Below are positions 50,083 to 59,790 of a DNA stretch of 64,000 nucleotides, piece by piece. This DNA comes from Mongoliimonas terrestris (GTDB taxonomy: Bacteria; Pseudomonadota; Alphaproteobacteria; Rhizobiales; Pleomorphomonadaceae), in the NCBI RefSeq assembly GCF_001927285.1, contig NZ_MSIG01000012.1:1-64000 (forward strand), given 5' to 3'. The position numbers were made by a program, and so were the translations under genes. The notes beneath the pieces are model-generated. The model was given only the letters and a program-made list of their open reading frames with translations. It had not been told where the DNA came from and ran no database searches. How positions within the stretch are numbered: the stretch's first letter is position 1; each line of letters starts with the position of its first letter.

Positions 50083-50790
50083 TCAGCCGCCGAGCACGTG
50101 GCGGGCGTGGAGGTGCGCGTAGCCGGGCGACGCGTCGGTGAGCTCCGACGCGGCGCGCACCACCACGAGCCCGTCGAGTTCGGGCTCGGTCTCCCGGGCC
50201 GAATGCGCCGTGATCCGCTCCACCAGCGCGTCGGCCGGTTCGGCGAAGCGGAAGATGCGGCCGACCGACACGCGCGGCCCGTCGAACGCCACCAGCATAC
50301 CGGCGACCGTCGCCTCGGCGGCGCCAAGGCCGGTCTCCTCGGCCAGTTCCTTCTCGATGGAGCCGACGAGGTTCACCCGTCCGTCGGCCGTCACGTCGCC
50401 CGGCTCCAGGTTGCCGCCGGGGGGATAGATCTTGCCGGCGTTCGCCGTGTGGCGCCCCATCAGCCCGTAGATGAGCGCCCCGTCGGACGACAGAATCAGC
50501 GCCGAGCCGAAGAGGTTGCGGATGCCGAACTCCGGAAAGCCCCAGTCCCGCCACGCCAGATAGTCCGCGAAGGCGCCTTCCTGCGCGGTGCCGGTCAGCA
50601 CGCCGTCGACGACTGTCAGCCCGCCCTCGCGCACCGGCGCCACCGCGGCCAGCACCCGGCCGTTCCAGAGCCGTGGGTTCTCGGCCAGCACCTTTGCCCA
50701 ATAGGCGTCGATCCGCGGCCGTGCCTCGGGCGGGATCGCCCAGGCGCCGGGCACCACGGTGACATGGACATCGGTGATGGGACGGATCAT
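50083..50790 (-). CDS. NUDIX hydrolase with an expanded Nudix box
   Basis: A 235-residue NUDIX fold protein. The box reads GKIYPPGGNLEPGDV...LVGSIEKELAEETGL: the core EKELAEETGL keeps the metal glutamates, but Arg of REUxEE is Lys and about eight residues separate it from the glycine. N-terminal GAWAIPPEARPRIDAYW is unusual. The substrate is unknown. ATG 50790 is followed by the conserved start of the family; no clear ribosome site. Confidence 0.8.
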   Translation of the reverse strand: MIRPITDVHVTVVPGAWAIPPEARPRIDAYWAKVLAENPRLWNGRVLAAVAPVREGGLTVVDGVLTGTAQEGAFADYLAWRDWGFPEFGIRNLFGSALILSSDGALIYGLMGRHTANAGKIYPPGGNLEPGDVTADGRVNLVGSIEKELAEETGLGAAEATVAGMLVAFDGPRVSVGRIFRFAEPADALVERITAHSARETEPELDGLVVVRAASELTDASPGYAHLHARHVLGG

Positions 50791-51026
50791 CGCGGGCGGC
50801 CTCGGCGGCAACGGGAAAGCGGCGGGCAGCGAGGCTCGGCGCGGGATCCGCCAGCGATCCCGCACTGCACACAAGCTGTCAAGCGACGGCGGACGGCGCG
50901 GCGCGTCGGTCCGCTGCCAAGATGAATGCATTTCCTGTGATGTTCCCGCCCCGGACGATGGGCGCCCCCTCGCCTTCCTGCCGACCAAGGCGCACTGTTT
51001 CGCAAGGCGAATCAGGGGAATGCGCG

Positions 51027-52556
51027 ATGGCCACGTGGACGTCCGGCTACGTTGCGGAGATCAGTTACACCCAGGGCTTCTATCGCGAACTGGCACCGAC
51101 GCTGCTCCGGTTCGTGGCCCTCTCCAAGGCGATGCGGGCGCGCGGTGCCGATGAGCCCCTCTCCTATTGCGAGCTCGGCTGCGGCCAGGGCTTCTCGGTC
51201 AACGTGCTGGCGGCGGCCAATCCGCACATCACCTTCCACGCCACCGACTTCAACCCGACCCATGTGGCCGGCGCGCGCGCGCTGGCGGCCGCGGCCGGCA
51301 CGGAGAACCTCACCGTCTACGACGACGCTTTCGCCGAACTCCTCGTCCGCGACAGCCTGCCGTCGTTCGACATCATCGCTCTCCACGGCATCTGGTCGTG
51401 GATCAGCGACGAGAACCGGCGCGTCATCGCGGCCTTCATCAAGGCGCACCTGAAGGTCGGCGGCCTCGTCTACATCTCCTACAACGCCCTTCCCGGATGG
51501 GCATCCGGCATGCCGCTTCGGCGCCTGCTCGTCGACCACGCCGGCGCCGCCACCGGGCCGATCGACAAGCGGATCGACGCCGCCCTCGCCTTCTCCGAGC
51601 GGATCCGGGGCGCGAACTCCGCCTATTTCCGGGCCAATCCCGGCGTCGGCGACCGGCTCGACCGGATGAAGAACGCCAGCCGCAACTATCTCGCCCACGA
51701 GCACCTCAACAAGGACTGGCAGCCCTTCTACCACGCCGACGTGGCGGCCGACCTCGACGAGGCCAAGCTCACCTTCGTGGGCTCCACGTCCGTGCTCGAC
51801 CACGTGGACAACATCAGCCTCAGCCAGCCCCAGCGCGACCTCCTGGCGGACGTCTCGCACCCGGCGCTCCGCGAGACCGTGCGCGACTTCCTGATCAACC
51901 AGCAGTTCCGCCGCGACATGTTCCAGAAGGGACCGGTCGCCCTGTCGCCGCTCGACCTGCAGGACGACTGGGCCGACCAGCGCTTCGCCCTCACGGTGCG
52001 CCGGGCCGACGTCAACATGCAGGTGGACGGCACCGCCGGCCGGATGGGGCTCCTGCCGGAGGTCTACGGCCCGATCCTCGACGCCTTCGCGGACGGCCCG
52101 CGCACCGTCCGCCAGATCGCCAACGACCCGGCGATCGCCGGCCTCGGCTGGTCGCGCCTGCGGCAGGCGATCACCGTCCTCATCGGCAGTGACCAGATGC
52201 ATCCCTGCCTGCCCGAAGCCGGCGACGCGGTGCGCGCCGTCCGCACCCGGGCGTTCAACCGCGCCGTCATGCTGAAGGCCCGAACGAGCGCCGAACTCAC
52301 CCACCTCGCCTCGCCCGTCATCGGCAGCGGCGTGCCGGTCGACCGCTTCGGCCAGCTCTTCCTCCTCGCCGAGGCGGAGAACGCGCCCGACCCCGTGCGC
52401 TTCGCCGCCGCCACCCTGGAGGCGCTCGGCCAGCGCGTGGTGAAGGAAGGCCGCCGGCTGGAGGACCCGGAGGAGCATATCGCGGAATTCCGCGCCCAGT
52501 TCGAGACCTTCAACACCCGCCGTCGCCCGCTGCTCGCCCAGCTCGGCATCGCCTGA
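51027..52556 (+). CDS. SAM-dependent methyltransferase with regulatory domain
   Basis: A 509-residue protein: N-terminal class I methyltransferase (motif I YCELGCGQGFSVNVLAA at about 47-62, acidic ATDF) and a C-terminal region like MethyTransf_Reg (PF10119-type), found in predicted methyltransferases of proteobacteria. The substrate is unknown. AGGGGAA precedes the ATG at 51027. It is upstream of prmA with a 97-base gap; linkage to protein methylation is possible but unproven. Confidence 0.82.
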   Translation: MATWTSGYVAEISYTQGFYRELAPTLLRFVALSKAMRARGADEPLSYCELGCGQGFSVNVLAAANPHITFHATDFNPTHVAGARALAAAAGTENLTVYDDAFAELLVRDSLPSFDIIALHGIWSWISDENRRVIAAFIKAHLKVGGLVYISYNALPGWASGMPLRRLLVDHAGAATGPIDKRIDAALAFSERIRGANSAYFRANPGVGDRLDRMKNASRNYLAHEHLNKDWQPFYHADVAADLDEAKLTFVGSTSVLDHVDNISLSQPQRDLLADVSHPALRETVRDFLINQQFRRDMFQKGPVALSPLDLQDDWADQRFALTVRRADVNMQVDGTAGRMGLLPEVYGPILDAFADGPRTVRQIANDPAIAGLGWSRLRQAITVLIGSDQMHPCLPEAGDAVRAVRTRAFNRAVMLKARTSAELTHLASPVIGSGVPVDRFGQLFLLAEAENAPDPVRFAAATLEALGQRVVKEGRRLEDPEEHIAEFRAQFETFNTRRRPLLAQLGIA

Positions 52557-52653
52557 CGGGCAGCAGTCCGCCCCTGGCGCGCGCCGCCGCCCTCTTGCCT
52601 CCCCGGGTTCCCGCGCCTAAACCACCGGCCGACCCATCACCGCCGGAGCCGCC

Positions 52654-53520
52654 ATGCGCCAGTACCAGGTTGAGATCCGCGCCGACCGCGAGGAATCCGA
52701 GCGCATCGCCCGTCTGCTCGACGGCGCACTGGAGGACGAAGGCGCGCCCGTCTCCTGGTTCGAGACCCCGGACGGCTGGGCGGTGAACGCCTGGATCTTC
52801 GGCGACGATGCGGAGAGCGTGCGCGAGCGGGTGCTCGACATCCTCGGCGCGGACGGGTTCGGCGCTCCGGTCAGCGTCATCGAAACCCCCGACGAAGACT
52901 GGGTGAAGCTGTCGCTCGAAGGCCTGAAACCGGTGGTGGCCGGCCGCTTCGTCGTCCACGGCGCCCACGACCGGAAGAAGCTCCCCGCCGGCCTGATCGG
53001 CCTGGAGATCGAGGCGGCCCAGGCTTTCGGCACCGGCCATCACCCCACGACCTGGGGCTGCCTCGTCGCCCTCTCCCGGCTCTTGCCGACCTACCGCTTC
53101 CCGCGGGTCCTCGACCTCGGCACCGGCACAGGCGTCCTTGCCATCGCGGTCGCCCGGATGACCCGCCGCCCGGTCATCGCCAGCGACATCGACCCGATCT
53201 CGGTGTCGACCGCCGCCGAGAACGCCCGCCTCAACGGCGTGCCGTCGCTCGTGACCGCCGTGACCGCCGCCGGCCTCGACCATGCGGCGCTCCGCGGCAC
53301 CTTCGACCTCGTGGTCGCCAACATCCTCGCCGACCCGCTGAAGGCCCTTGCCCCGAAGGTGTTCGCCCACACCGCGCCCGGCGCCGTCGTGGTGCTCTCC
53401 GGCATCCTCTCCACCCAGGCCCCCGCCGTCCTCGCCACCTACCGGTCCGCCGGCTTCACCCGGCTCTTCACCGTGCCGAAGGAAGGCTGGACGACGCTGG
53501 TGCTGGAGCGTCGGGGCTGA
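52654..53520 (+). CDS. prmA: PrmA, ribosomal protein L11 methyltransferase
   Basis: A 288-residue enzyme that trimethylates L11. It has the ferredoxin-like N-terminal substrate domain (EIRADREESERIARLLD), AFGTGHHPTTWGC, motif I VLDLGTGTGVLAIA, NILADPL and the closing WTTLVLERR. Position beside an aminopeptidase gene is common in Rhizobiales. Confidence 0.93.
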   Translation: MRQYQVEIRADREESERIARLLDGALEDEGAPVSWFETPDGWAVNAWIFGDDAESVRERVLDILGADGFGAPVSVIETPDEDWVKLSLEGLKPVVAGRFVVHGAHDRKKLPAGLIGLEIEAAQAFGTGHHPTTWGCLVALSRLLPTYRFPRVLDLGTGTGVLAIAVARMTRRPVIASDIDPISVSTAAENARLNGVPSLVTAVTAAGLDHAALRGTFDLVVANILADPLKALAPKVFAHTAPGAVVVLSGILSTQAPAVLATYRSAGFTRLFTVPKEGWTTLVLERRG

Positions 53521-53610
53521 CGGGCCCTGGTACGGGAAAGCGCGCGCGCCTTGACGCCCCGCCCGTCTGACCGTCACATCCTCCCTTCGCACCCGCCCGG
53601 AGCCCGGCCC

Positions 53611-55425
53611 ATGTTCCAGACCTTCGACACCCTGAGCGATCCGTCCACCGGTCCGGCGCGGCTGGCGCTGCTGCGCGCGGAACTCGTCCGGCGGGGGCTC
53701 GATGGCTTCCTGGTGCCGCTCGCCGACGAACACCAGGGCGAATACATCCCCGCCGCGGCCCGGCGGCTCGCCTGGCTCACCGGCTTCACCGGGTCGGCGG
53801 GGCTCGCCGTGGTCATGACGGACGAGGCGGCCATTTTCGTCGACGGCCGCTACACGGTGCAGGTGCGCGCCCAGGTGGACACCGGCGTCTTCACGCCCCG
53901 GCACCTGATGGACGAGCCGCCGTCCGCCTTCCTGAAGGCCACCGTGAAACCAGGCAACCGGATCGGCTTCGACCCCTGGCTGCACACCGCCGCCGAGGTC
54001 GAGCGGCTGGAGAAGGCGCTCGCCGGCACCGGCGCCACCCTGGAGCCGGTCGACGGCAACCCCGTGGACGCGGTGTGGGAGGATCGCCCGGCACCGCCGC
54101 TCGGCGCGGTCACGCTCTTTCCCGACGCCATCGCGGGCGATAGCCGCGACGCCAAGATCGCCCGGATCGCGGCGGCCGTCACCGAGGCCGGCACCGATGC
54201 CGCGGTGCTCACCCAGCCGGACTCCATCGCCTGGCTCCTCAACATCCGCGGCGCCGACGTGCCGCACACGCCGCTGCCGCTCTCCTTCGCCCTGGTGCCG
54301 AAGGAGGGCAAGCCGTCGCTCTTCATCGACGGGCGCAAGCTCTCCAACGAGGTTCGCCACACGCTCGCCGACGCGGCGGAGCTCTTCGAGCCGATCGCCT
54401 TCGAGGCGGCGCTCGAGAAGCTTGGCCGGGCGAACGCCCGCGTGCTCGTCGACCGCGCCACCGCCGCCGCCCGCATCGCCACGCTCCTCGCGTCGACCGG
54501 CGGCACGGTCGTGGACGGGCGCGATCCGGTGGTGCTGCCGAAGGCGCGCAAGAGCGCCGCCGAACTGGCCGCCACCCGCGGCGCCCACAAGCGCGACGCG
54601 GTCGCCTTCACCCGCTTCCTCGCCTGGTTCGACCGGGAGGCGCCGAAGGGCGGGCTCGACGAGATCGCGGCCGCCAAGGCGCTGGAGGCCTTTCGCGCCG
54701 AAACGGGCGCGCTGAAGGACATCTCCTTCGAGACCATCTCGGGCGCCGGCCCCAACGCCGCCCTCCCACACTACCGCGTCTCCACCGCCACCAACCGGCC
54801 GATCCGCACCGGCGAGATCTATCTGGTGGACAGCGGCGCCCAGTACGAGGACGGCACCACGGACATCACCCGCACCCTGGTGGTCGGCGTGCCGACCGCC
54901 GAGATGCGGGACCGGAACACCCGCGTGCTCAAGGGCCACATCCGCATCGCCCGGGCGCGCTTTCCGAAGGGCACCACCGGCGCGCATCTGGACATCCTCG
55001 CCCGCCAGGCGCTCTGGGACGCCGGCCTCGATTTCGACCACGGCACCGGCCACGGCGTCGGCGTCTACCTCTCGGTGCACGAAGGGCCGCAGCGCATCTC
55101 CAAGACCGGGGGCGTGCCACTGGAGCCGGGCATGATTCTTTCCAACGAACCGGGCTTCTACAAGGAAGGCGCGTTCGGCATCCGAATCGAGAACCTGATC
55201 GTCGTCACCGAGCCGACCGCGATCGACGGCGGCGACCGGCCCATGATGGCGTTCGAGACCATCACCTTCGCGCCAATCGACCGGCGGCTGATCGAGCCCG
55301 CCCTCCTCAGCCCCGAAGAGCGCGCCTGGCTCGACGCCTACCACGCGGACGTGCGGGCGGTGGTGGCGCCGCACCTGTCCGGCGACGATCTCGCCTTCCT
55401 CACGGCCGCCACCGAGCCGCTCTGA
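53611..55425 (+). CDS. M24-family Xaa-Pro aminopeptidase
   Basis: A 604-residue metallopeptidase of the long three-domain APP1-like form, removing N-terminal residues before proline. Creatinase N-terminal domain (EHQGEYIPAAARRLAWLTGFTGSAG region), then M24 catalytic residues in SGAQYEDGTTDITRT, DHGTGHGVGVYLSVHEGPQ, ILSNEPGFY and GIRIENL. CGGAG precedes the ATG at 53611. It follows prmA by 90 bases in the same direction. Confidence 0.92.
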   Translation: MFQTFDTLSDPSTGPARLALLRAELVRRGLDGFLVPLADEHQGEYIPAAARRLAWLTGFTGSAGLAVVMTDEAAIFVDGRYTVQVRAQVDTGVFTPRHLMDEPPSAFLKATVKPGNRIGFDPWLHTAAEVERLEKALAGTGATLEPVDGNPVDAVWEDRPAPPLGAVTLFPDAIAGDSRDAKIARIAAAVTEAGTDAAVLTQPDSIAWLLNIRGADVPHTPLPLSFALVPKEGKPSLFIDGRKLSNEVRHTLADAAELFEPIAFEAALEKLGRANARVLVDRATAAARIATLLASTGGTVVDGRDPVVLPKARKSAAELAATRGAHKRDAVAFTRFLAWFDREAPKGGLDEIAAAKALEAFRAETGALKDISFETISGAGPNAALPHYRVSTATNRPIRTGEIYLVDSGAQYEDGTTDITRTLVVGVPTAEMRDRNTRVLKGHIRIARARFPKGTTGAHLDILARQALWDAGLDFDHGTGHGVGVYLSVHEGPQRISKTGGVPLEPGMILSNEPGFYKEGAFGIRIENLIVVTEPTAIDGGDRPMMAFETITFAPIDRRLIEPALLSPEERAWLDAYHADVRAVVAPHLSGDDLAFLTAATEPL

Positions 55426-55788
55426 GCGCCTCCAATCCGTCCCCATCCTCGCACGGCAACGGAGCCTTGGCGCCGCCAAGACGCGGCGGACTCATGGCAA
55501 TACAACCAAGGATCGACGCGTAAGATTCGGTAACAAACCTTGATTGGCAGTGGCGTAACCGGCGTGGTTTAAGGCCGTTGTGAGTTCATGGGCCTCGCAT
55601 GGGGGTCCTTCGGAAATCTGGGCCGACGGAAAGCCCACGGCACGCGCCGAACTGCAACGGGAGGGAATCCCGGTCACCCGCCGCGGGGGCGGCGGGTGGC
55701 GCATCATCCCAACCGGCCGCCGGGCGTATTTCCGGTGGTCGGGAATGCCCGGTCCGGGCGGCGCCATGACGAGAAGACAGACCCTTCG
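55426..55788. other. 363-base intergenic region upstream of lpxC
   Basis: No open frame with family support. An AT-richer stretch at about 55495-55590 probably carries the lpxC promoter. The gene normally found here in Rhizobiales, ftsZ, is absent. Confidence 0.5.
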
Positions 55789-56724
55789 ATGCGTAACCTC
55801 CTCGGCAAGCAGACCACACTGTCCCGTCGCGTAACCTTGACGGGCGTTGGCGTTCACTCTGGCAAGCCGGCCACCATAATCCTCTCTCCCGCCGAGGCCG
55901 ACCGCGGCATCGTGTTCGTGCGCACCGGCACGGACGGTGCCGAGGTGGAGATCCCGGCGCGGTACGACACGGTGGTCGCCACGGAACTCTGCACCGTGAT
56001 CGGTGCCGAGGGACACTCCGTCGCCACCATCGAACACCTGATGGCGGCCTTCGCCGCCCAGGGCGTCGACAACGCGATCGTGGAGATCGACGGCCCCGAG
56101 ATGCCGATCATGGACGGCTGCGCCGCCGCTTTCCTGGCCGCCCTGCAGGAGGCCCGTCTGGTCGCCCTCAAGGCACCGCGCAAGGCCATCCGGATCCTGA
56201 AGCCGGTCCGCGTGGAGCAGGGCGACGCCTATGCGGAGCTGCTGCCCTACGACGGCACCCGCTACGACGTCACCATCGACTTCCAGGACCCGCTGATCGG
56301 CCGCCAGTCCTATGTGCTGGACCTTGCAGCCGCCACCTTCCGGCGCGAGATCGCCCGGGCCCGCACCTTCGGCTTCATGCGCGACGTGGAGAAGCTCTGG
56401 ACCATGGGCTTCGCCCTCGGGTCCTCGCTGGAGAACTCCGTGGCGATCGGCGACGACCGCATCCTCAACCCGGAAGGTCTTCGCTTCTCCGACGAGTTCG
56501 TCCGCCACAAGACGCTCGACGCGGTGGGCGACCTTGCGCTCGCGGGCCGGCCCTTCATCGGCCACTTCCGCTCCTACAAGGGCGGTCACCGCATGAACTG
56601 GCTGGTGCTGAAGGCCCTGTTCGCGGACGAAACCGCCTACGAGGTGGTGGGCGAGCAGCGCACCGTGGAGACCGCCGGCGGTCTTTCCGTCGCGGCGCCC
56701 GCACTCGGCCCCGCCAAGGCCTGA
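55789..56724 (+). CDS. lpxC: LpxC, UDP-3-O-acyl-GlcNAc deacetylase
   Basis: Committed zinc enzyme of lipid A synthesis, 311 residues. Zinc ligands His83 (EHLMAA), His240 and Asp244 (RHKTLDAVGD) and general base Glu82 are present. The start at 55789 gives a typical LLGKQTTLSRRVTLTGVGVHSGK N-terminus; only a poorly spaced purine run lies upstream. Confidence 0.97.
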   Translation: MRNLLGKQTTLSRRVTLTGVGVHSGKPATIILSPAEADRGIVFVRTGTDGAEVEIPARYDTVVATELCTVIGAEGHSVATIEHLMAAFAAQGVDNAIVEIDGPEMPIMDGCAAAFLAALQEARLVALKAPRKAIRILKPVRVEQGDAYAELLPYDGTRYDVTIDFQDPLIGRQSYVLDLAAATFRREIARARTFGFMRDVEKLWTMGFALGSSLENSVAIGDDRILNPEGLRFSDEFVRHKTLDAVGDLALAGRPFIGHFRSYKGGHRMNWLVLKALFADETAYEVVGEQRTVETAGGLSVAAPALGPAKA

Positions 56725-56961
56725 AACGCCCCGATCACGACCGTCCGCGGCGCCAGCGCCTCGGACGTCCCGGCCGTTCGCCCCATCGCGCAAAGGCCTG
56801 ATTTCCCGATCCTTGCCGCCGCCCCGCCTTAATCTTCCCCGAAGAGGGGCGGTCCGTAGCGCATGGGCGAACTTTGCGCTAGAACCGCTCCGGTTCAAGC
56901 AACGGGCCGGCGGCGAGTCTCTCCAATGCGGCGACTCGCTCCTTTCCGCCATGGGGTCTTC

Positions 56962-57789
56962 ATGAGGCAGTCGTTCCTTCGTTCCGCCGTGGTCGCCGTC
57001 GCTCTGGCGAGCCTTACCGGTCTCACCGCATGCTCCGGCGACGACCCGCTGGAGCCCTTCGTGGAGATCCCGGCCGAGAAGCTCTACAACGAGGGCATCT
57101 TCTATCTGAAGGAAGGCAGCTACAGCCTGGCGACCGAGCGTTTCGACGAGGTCGACAAGCAGCACCCCTATTCGGAATGGGCGCGCAAGGCGCTCATCAT
57201 GTCGGCCTACACCAACTACACGCGCGGCTCCTACGACGACGCCATCATCTCGGCGCGTCGCTACGTGACGCTCTACCCGGGTTCGGAGGACGCGGCCTAC
57301 GCCCAGTTCCTGGTCGGCCAGTCCTACTTCAACCAGATGCCGGACGTGACCCGCGACCAGGCCCAGACCAACAAGGCCCTGGAGGCGATGACCGAACTGG
57401 TCCAGCGCTATCCGGAAAGCCCCTACGCGGCCGAAGGCCAGAAGAAGATCGACATCGCCCGCGACCAGTTGGCCGCCAAGGAGATGGAGACCGGGCGCTA
57501 TTACCTGAACCGGCGCGAGTACATCGGCGCGATCAACCGCTTCAAGACGGTGGTCACCAACTACCAGACCACGCGCCATGTGGAAGAGGCCCTGATGCGC
57601 CTGACCGAGGCCTACTTCTCGCTGGGCGTGGTCAACGAGGCGCAGACCGCCGCGGCCGTGCTTGGCCACAACTATCCGGAAAGCCGCTGGTACAAGGACG
57701 CCTACGTGCTCCTGCAGACCAACGGCCTGGAACCGCGCGAGGAAGGGACGTCCTGGATCTCCAAGGCGTTCAAGACGGTCCTCGGCTGA
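56962..57789 (+). CDS. bamD: BamD outer-membrane assembly lipoprotein
   Basis: TPR lipoprotein of the Bam complex that folds outer-membrane proteins. The 275-residue precursor has a lipobox LTAC with Cys24 and five TPR-like repeats (AEKLYNEGIFYLKEGSYSLA, ARRYVTLYPGSEDAAYAQFLVG, GRYYLNRREYIGAINRFKTVV). It is 237 bases after lpxC, longer than usual for this pair. Confidence 0.94.
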   Translation: MRQSFLRSAVVAVALASLTGLTACSGDDPLEPFVEIPAEKLYNEGIFYLKEGSYSLATERFDEVDKQHPYSEWARKALIMSAYTNYTRGSYDDAIISARRYVTLYPGSEDAAYAQFLVGQSYFNQMPDVTRDQAQTNKALEAMTELVQRYPESPYAAEGQKKIDIARDQLAAKEMETGRYYLNRREYIGAINRFKTVVTNYQTTRHVEEALMRLTEAYFSLGVVNEAQTAAAVLGHNYPESRWYKDAYVLLQTNGLEPREEGTSWISKAFKTVLG

Positions 57790-57814
57790 CGGCGCGAGGG
57801 GGGCTGCCGGGCGC

Positions 57815-59479
57815 ATGCTGCAGTCGCTGGCGATTCGCGACATCGTCCTGATCGAGCGCCTGGAGATCGACTTCGCGCGCGGCCTCACCGTGCTGACCGG
57901 CGAGACCGGCGCCGGCAAGTCCATCCTGCTCGACGCCCTGTCGCTCGCCCTCGGCGGGCGCGGCGACGCCGGCCTCGTGCGCCACGGTGCCGACCAGGGC
58001 CAGGTCACCGCCGTGTTCGACCTGCCGGCCAAGCACCCCGCCCGTGCGATCCTCCGCGACAACGACATCGACGACGACGGCGACCTGATCCTCCGCCGGG
58101 TGCAGACCGCCGACGGCCGCACCCGCGCCTTCGCCAACGATCAGGCGGTGAGCGCCAGTCTCCTCCGCCAGATCGGCGCCCGGCTGGTGGAGATCCACGG
58201 CCAGCACGACGACCGCGCCCTTATCGACCCGGCGAGCCACCGCGCCCTCATCGACGCCTTCGGCGGCCTGGAGCCCCAGGTCGCGGCGGTCGCCACCGCT
58301 TACAGGGCCTGGCGGACGGCGGAGAAGTCCCTCGCCGAGCTCACGGCCCGGATCGAGGCCGCCCGCCGGGAGGCCGACTATCTCCGCGCCGCCGTGGAAG
58401 ACTTGACGAAGCTCGCGCCGGCCGTCGGCGAGGAGACCGAACTCGCCGAGGCGCGCCAGACCATGATGCGGGCCGAGAAGGTGATGGGCGACCTTCGCGA
58501 GGCCTACGAGCAGCTGAACGGCACCGGCTCGCCGATCCCGGAGCTTGCCGCCCTCCTCCGCCGGCTGGAGCGCAAGACCGAGCTCGCCGCCATGGTGGAG
58601 CGGCCGATCGCCGTCCTCTCCGCCGCCCTCGACAACCTGGAGGAGGCGCGGCTGGAGTTCGAGGCGACTCTCCGCGCCGCCGACTACGACCCCGCCACCC
58701 TGGAGCGCACCGAGGAGCGGCTGTTCGCCCTCCGGGCGGCCGCGCGCAAGTACTCGGTGATGCCGGACGACCTTCCCGCGGTTGCCGCCCGCATGGCCGC
58801 GGACCTTGCCGACCTCGACGCCGGCGAGGACAAGCTCACCGCCCTCGTGAAGGAGAGCGCCACCGCCCGCGCGGCCTTCGACGTGGCGTCCGAGGAGCTC
58901 ACCAAGCGCCGTCACGTGACCGCCCGGCATCTGGAGGCCGCCGTCGCCGCCGAACTGCCGGCCCTGAAGCTGGAGCGCGCCCGCTTCATCGTGGAGATTA
59001 CCTCCGACCGGGAGGCCCGCACCGCCGACGGCGTAGACACCCTGGAGTTCTGGGTGCAGACCAACCCGGGCACCCGTCCCGGCCCGATGATGAAGGTGGC
59101 GTCCGGCGGCGAGCTTTCGCGCTTCCTCCTCGCCCTCAAGGTGTCGCTCGCCGACAAGGGCTCGGCGCCCACCCTCGTGTTCGACGAGATCGACACGGGC
59201 GTCGGCGGCGCCGTGGCGGAGGCCATCGGCACCCGCCTCGCCCGCCTGTCGGAAACCGTGCAGGTGCTCTCCGTCACCCACGCCCCGCAGGTCGCCGCCC
59301 GGGCCATGAGCCATCTCCTGATCGCCAAGGAGGCCGTCGACGACGGCGCCCGCGTGACCACCCGCGTCTCCCCACTCGACCGCCCCCACCGCCGCGAAGA
59401 GATCGCCCGCATGCTCGCCGGCAGCCGCATCACCGAGGAGGCCAGGAAGGCGGCGGAGAAGCTGATGGCGGGGGAGTGA
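57815..59479 (+). CDS. recN: RecN, DNA repair SMC-like ATPase
   Basis: A 554-residue SMC-family protein for double-strand break repair. Walker A GETGAGKS is in the N-terminus, with a long coiled coil (ARIEAARREADYLRAAVED). Signature ASGGELSRFLLALK and Walker B TLVFDEIDTGVGG follow near the C-terminus, with VTHAPQVAA as the switch. It lies 25 bases after bamD. Confidence 0.96.
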   Translation: MLQSLAIRDIVLIERLEIDFARGLTVLTGETGAGKSILLDALSLALGGRGDAGLVRHGADQGQVTAVFDLPAKHPARAILRDNDIDDDGDLILRRVQTADGRTRAFANDQAVSASLLRQIGARLVEIHGQHDDRALIDPASHRALIDAFGGLEPQVAAVATAYRAWRTAEKSLAELTARIEAARREADYLRAAVEDLTKLAPAVGEETELAEARQTMMRAEKVMGDLREAYEQLNGTGSPIPELAALLRRLERKTELAAMVERPIAVLSAALDNLEEARLEFEATLRAADYDPATLERTEERLFALRAAARKYSVMPDDLPAVAARMAADLADLDAGEDKLTALVKESATARAAFDVASEELTKRRHVTARHLEAAVAAELPALKLERARFIVEITSDREARTADGVDTLEFWVQTNPGTRPGPMMKVASGGELSRFLLALKVSLADKGSAPTLVFDEIDTGVGGAVAEAIGTRLARLSETVQVLSVTHAPQVAARAMSHLLIAKEAVDDGARVTTRVSPLDRPHRREEIARMLAGSRITEEARKAAEKLMAGE

Positions 59480-59530
59480 GGTGTGCGGCCTGACGCCGAC
59501 GACGGCAGGCCTTAGTGCCGACCAGGACAA

Positions 59531-59702
59531 TGCGTGGGTGGTCCGCCTTCGCGGACCATGACGGTGAATGGCGAGACAAGGCGGACCGCTGCATGCCCGC
59601 CAGATCCGCGACAACCGTCGCCCATGCCTCGCAAGATCAGATCACACCACCCCACCCAACCCGCCAACCGTCATGGTCCGCGAAGGCGGACCACCCACGC
59701 AA
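59531..59702. repeat. REP-like doublet (well-conserved, opposite arrangement)
   Basis: Two near-identical REP copies facing each other: 59531-59563 (plus orientation) and 59669-59702 (minus orientation), 105 bases apart. Head GCGTGGG, stem TGGTCCGC/GCGGACCA and tail TGACG all match the copies at 24343-24466. This and flanking bases account for the 311-base gap between recN and the LysE-type gene. Confidence 0.88.
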
Positions 59703-59790
59703 TGCGCCATATCAGCCCTCAGGCCCCTCCCCTCACCCCTGTTTGCGCTCCCTCAATGCCCCCGCGTCCGTCATGCTCTACTCACCCCTC

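Noticed and set aside
52510..55479. A long antisense frame over prmA and the aminopeptidase gene
   Set aside because: Low-complexity Gly/Arg/Val translation, no family motifs; both plus-strand genes are well supported.
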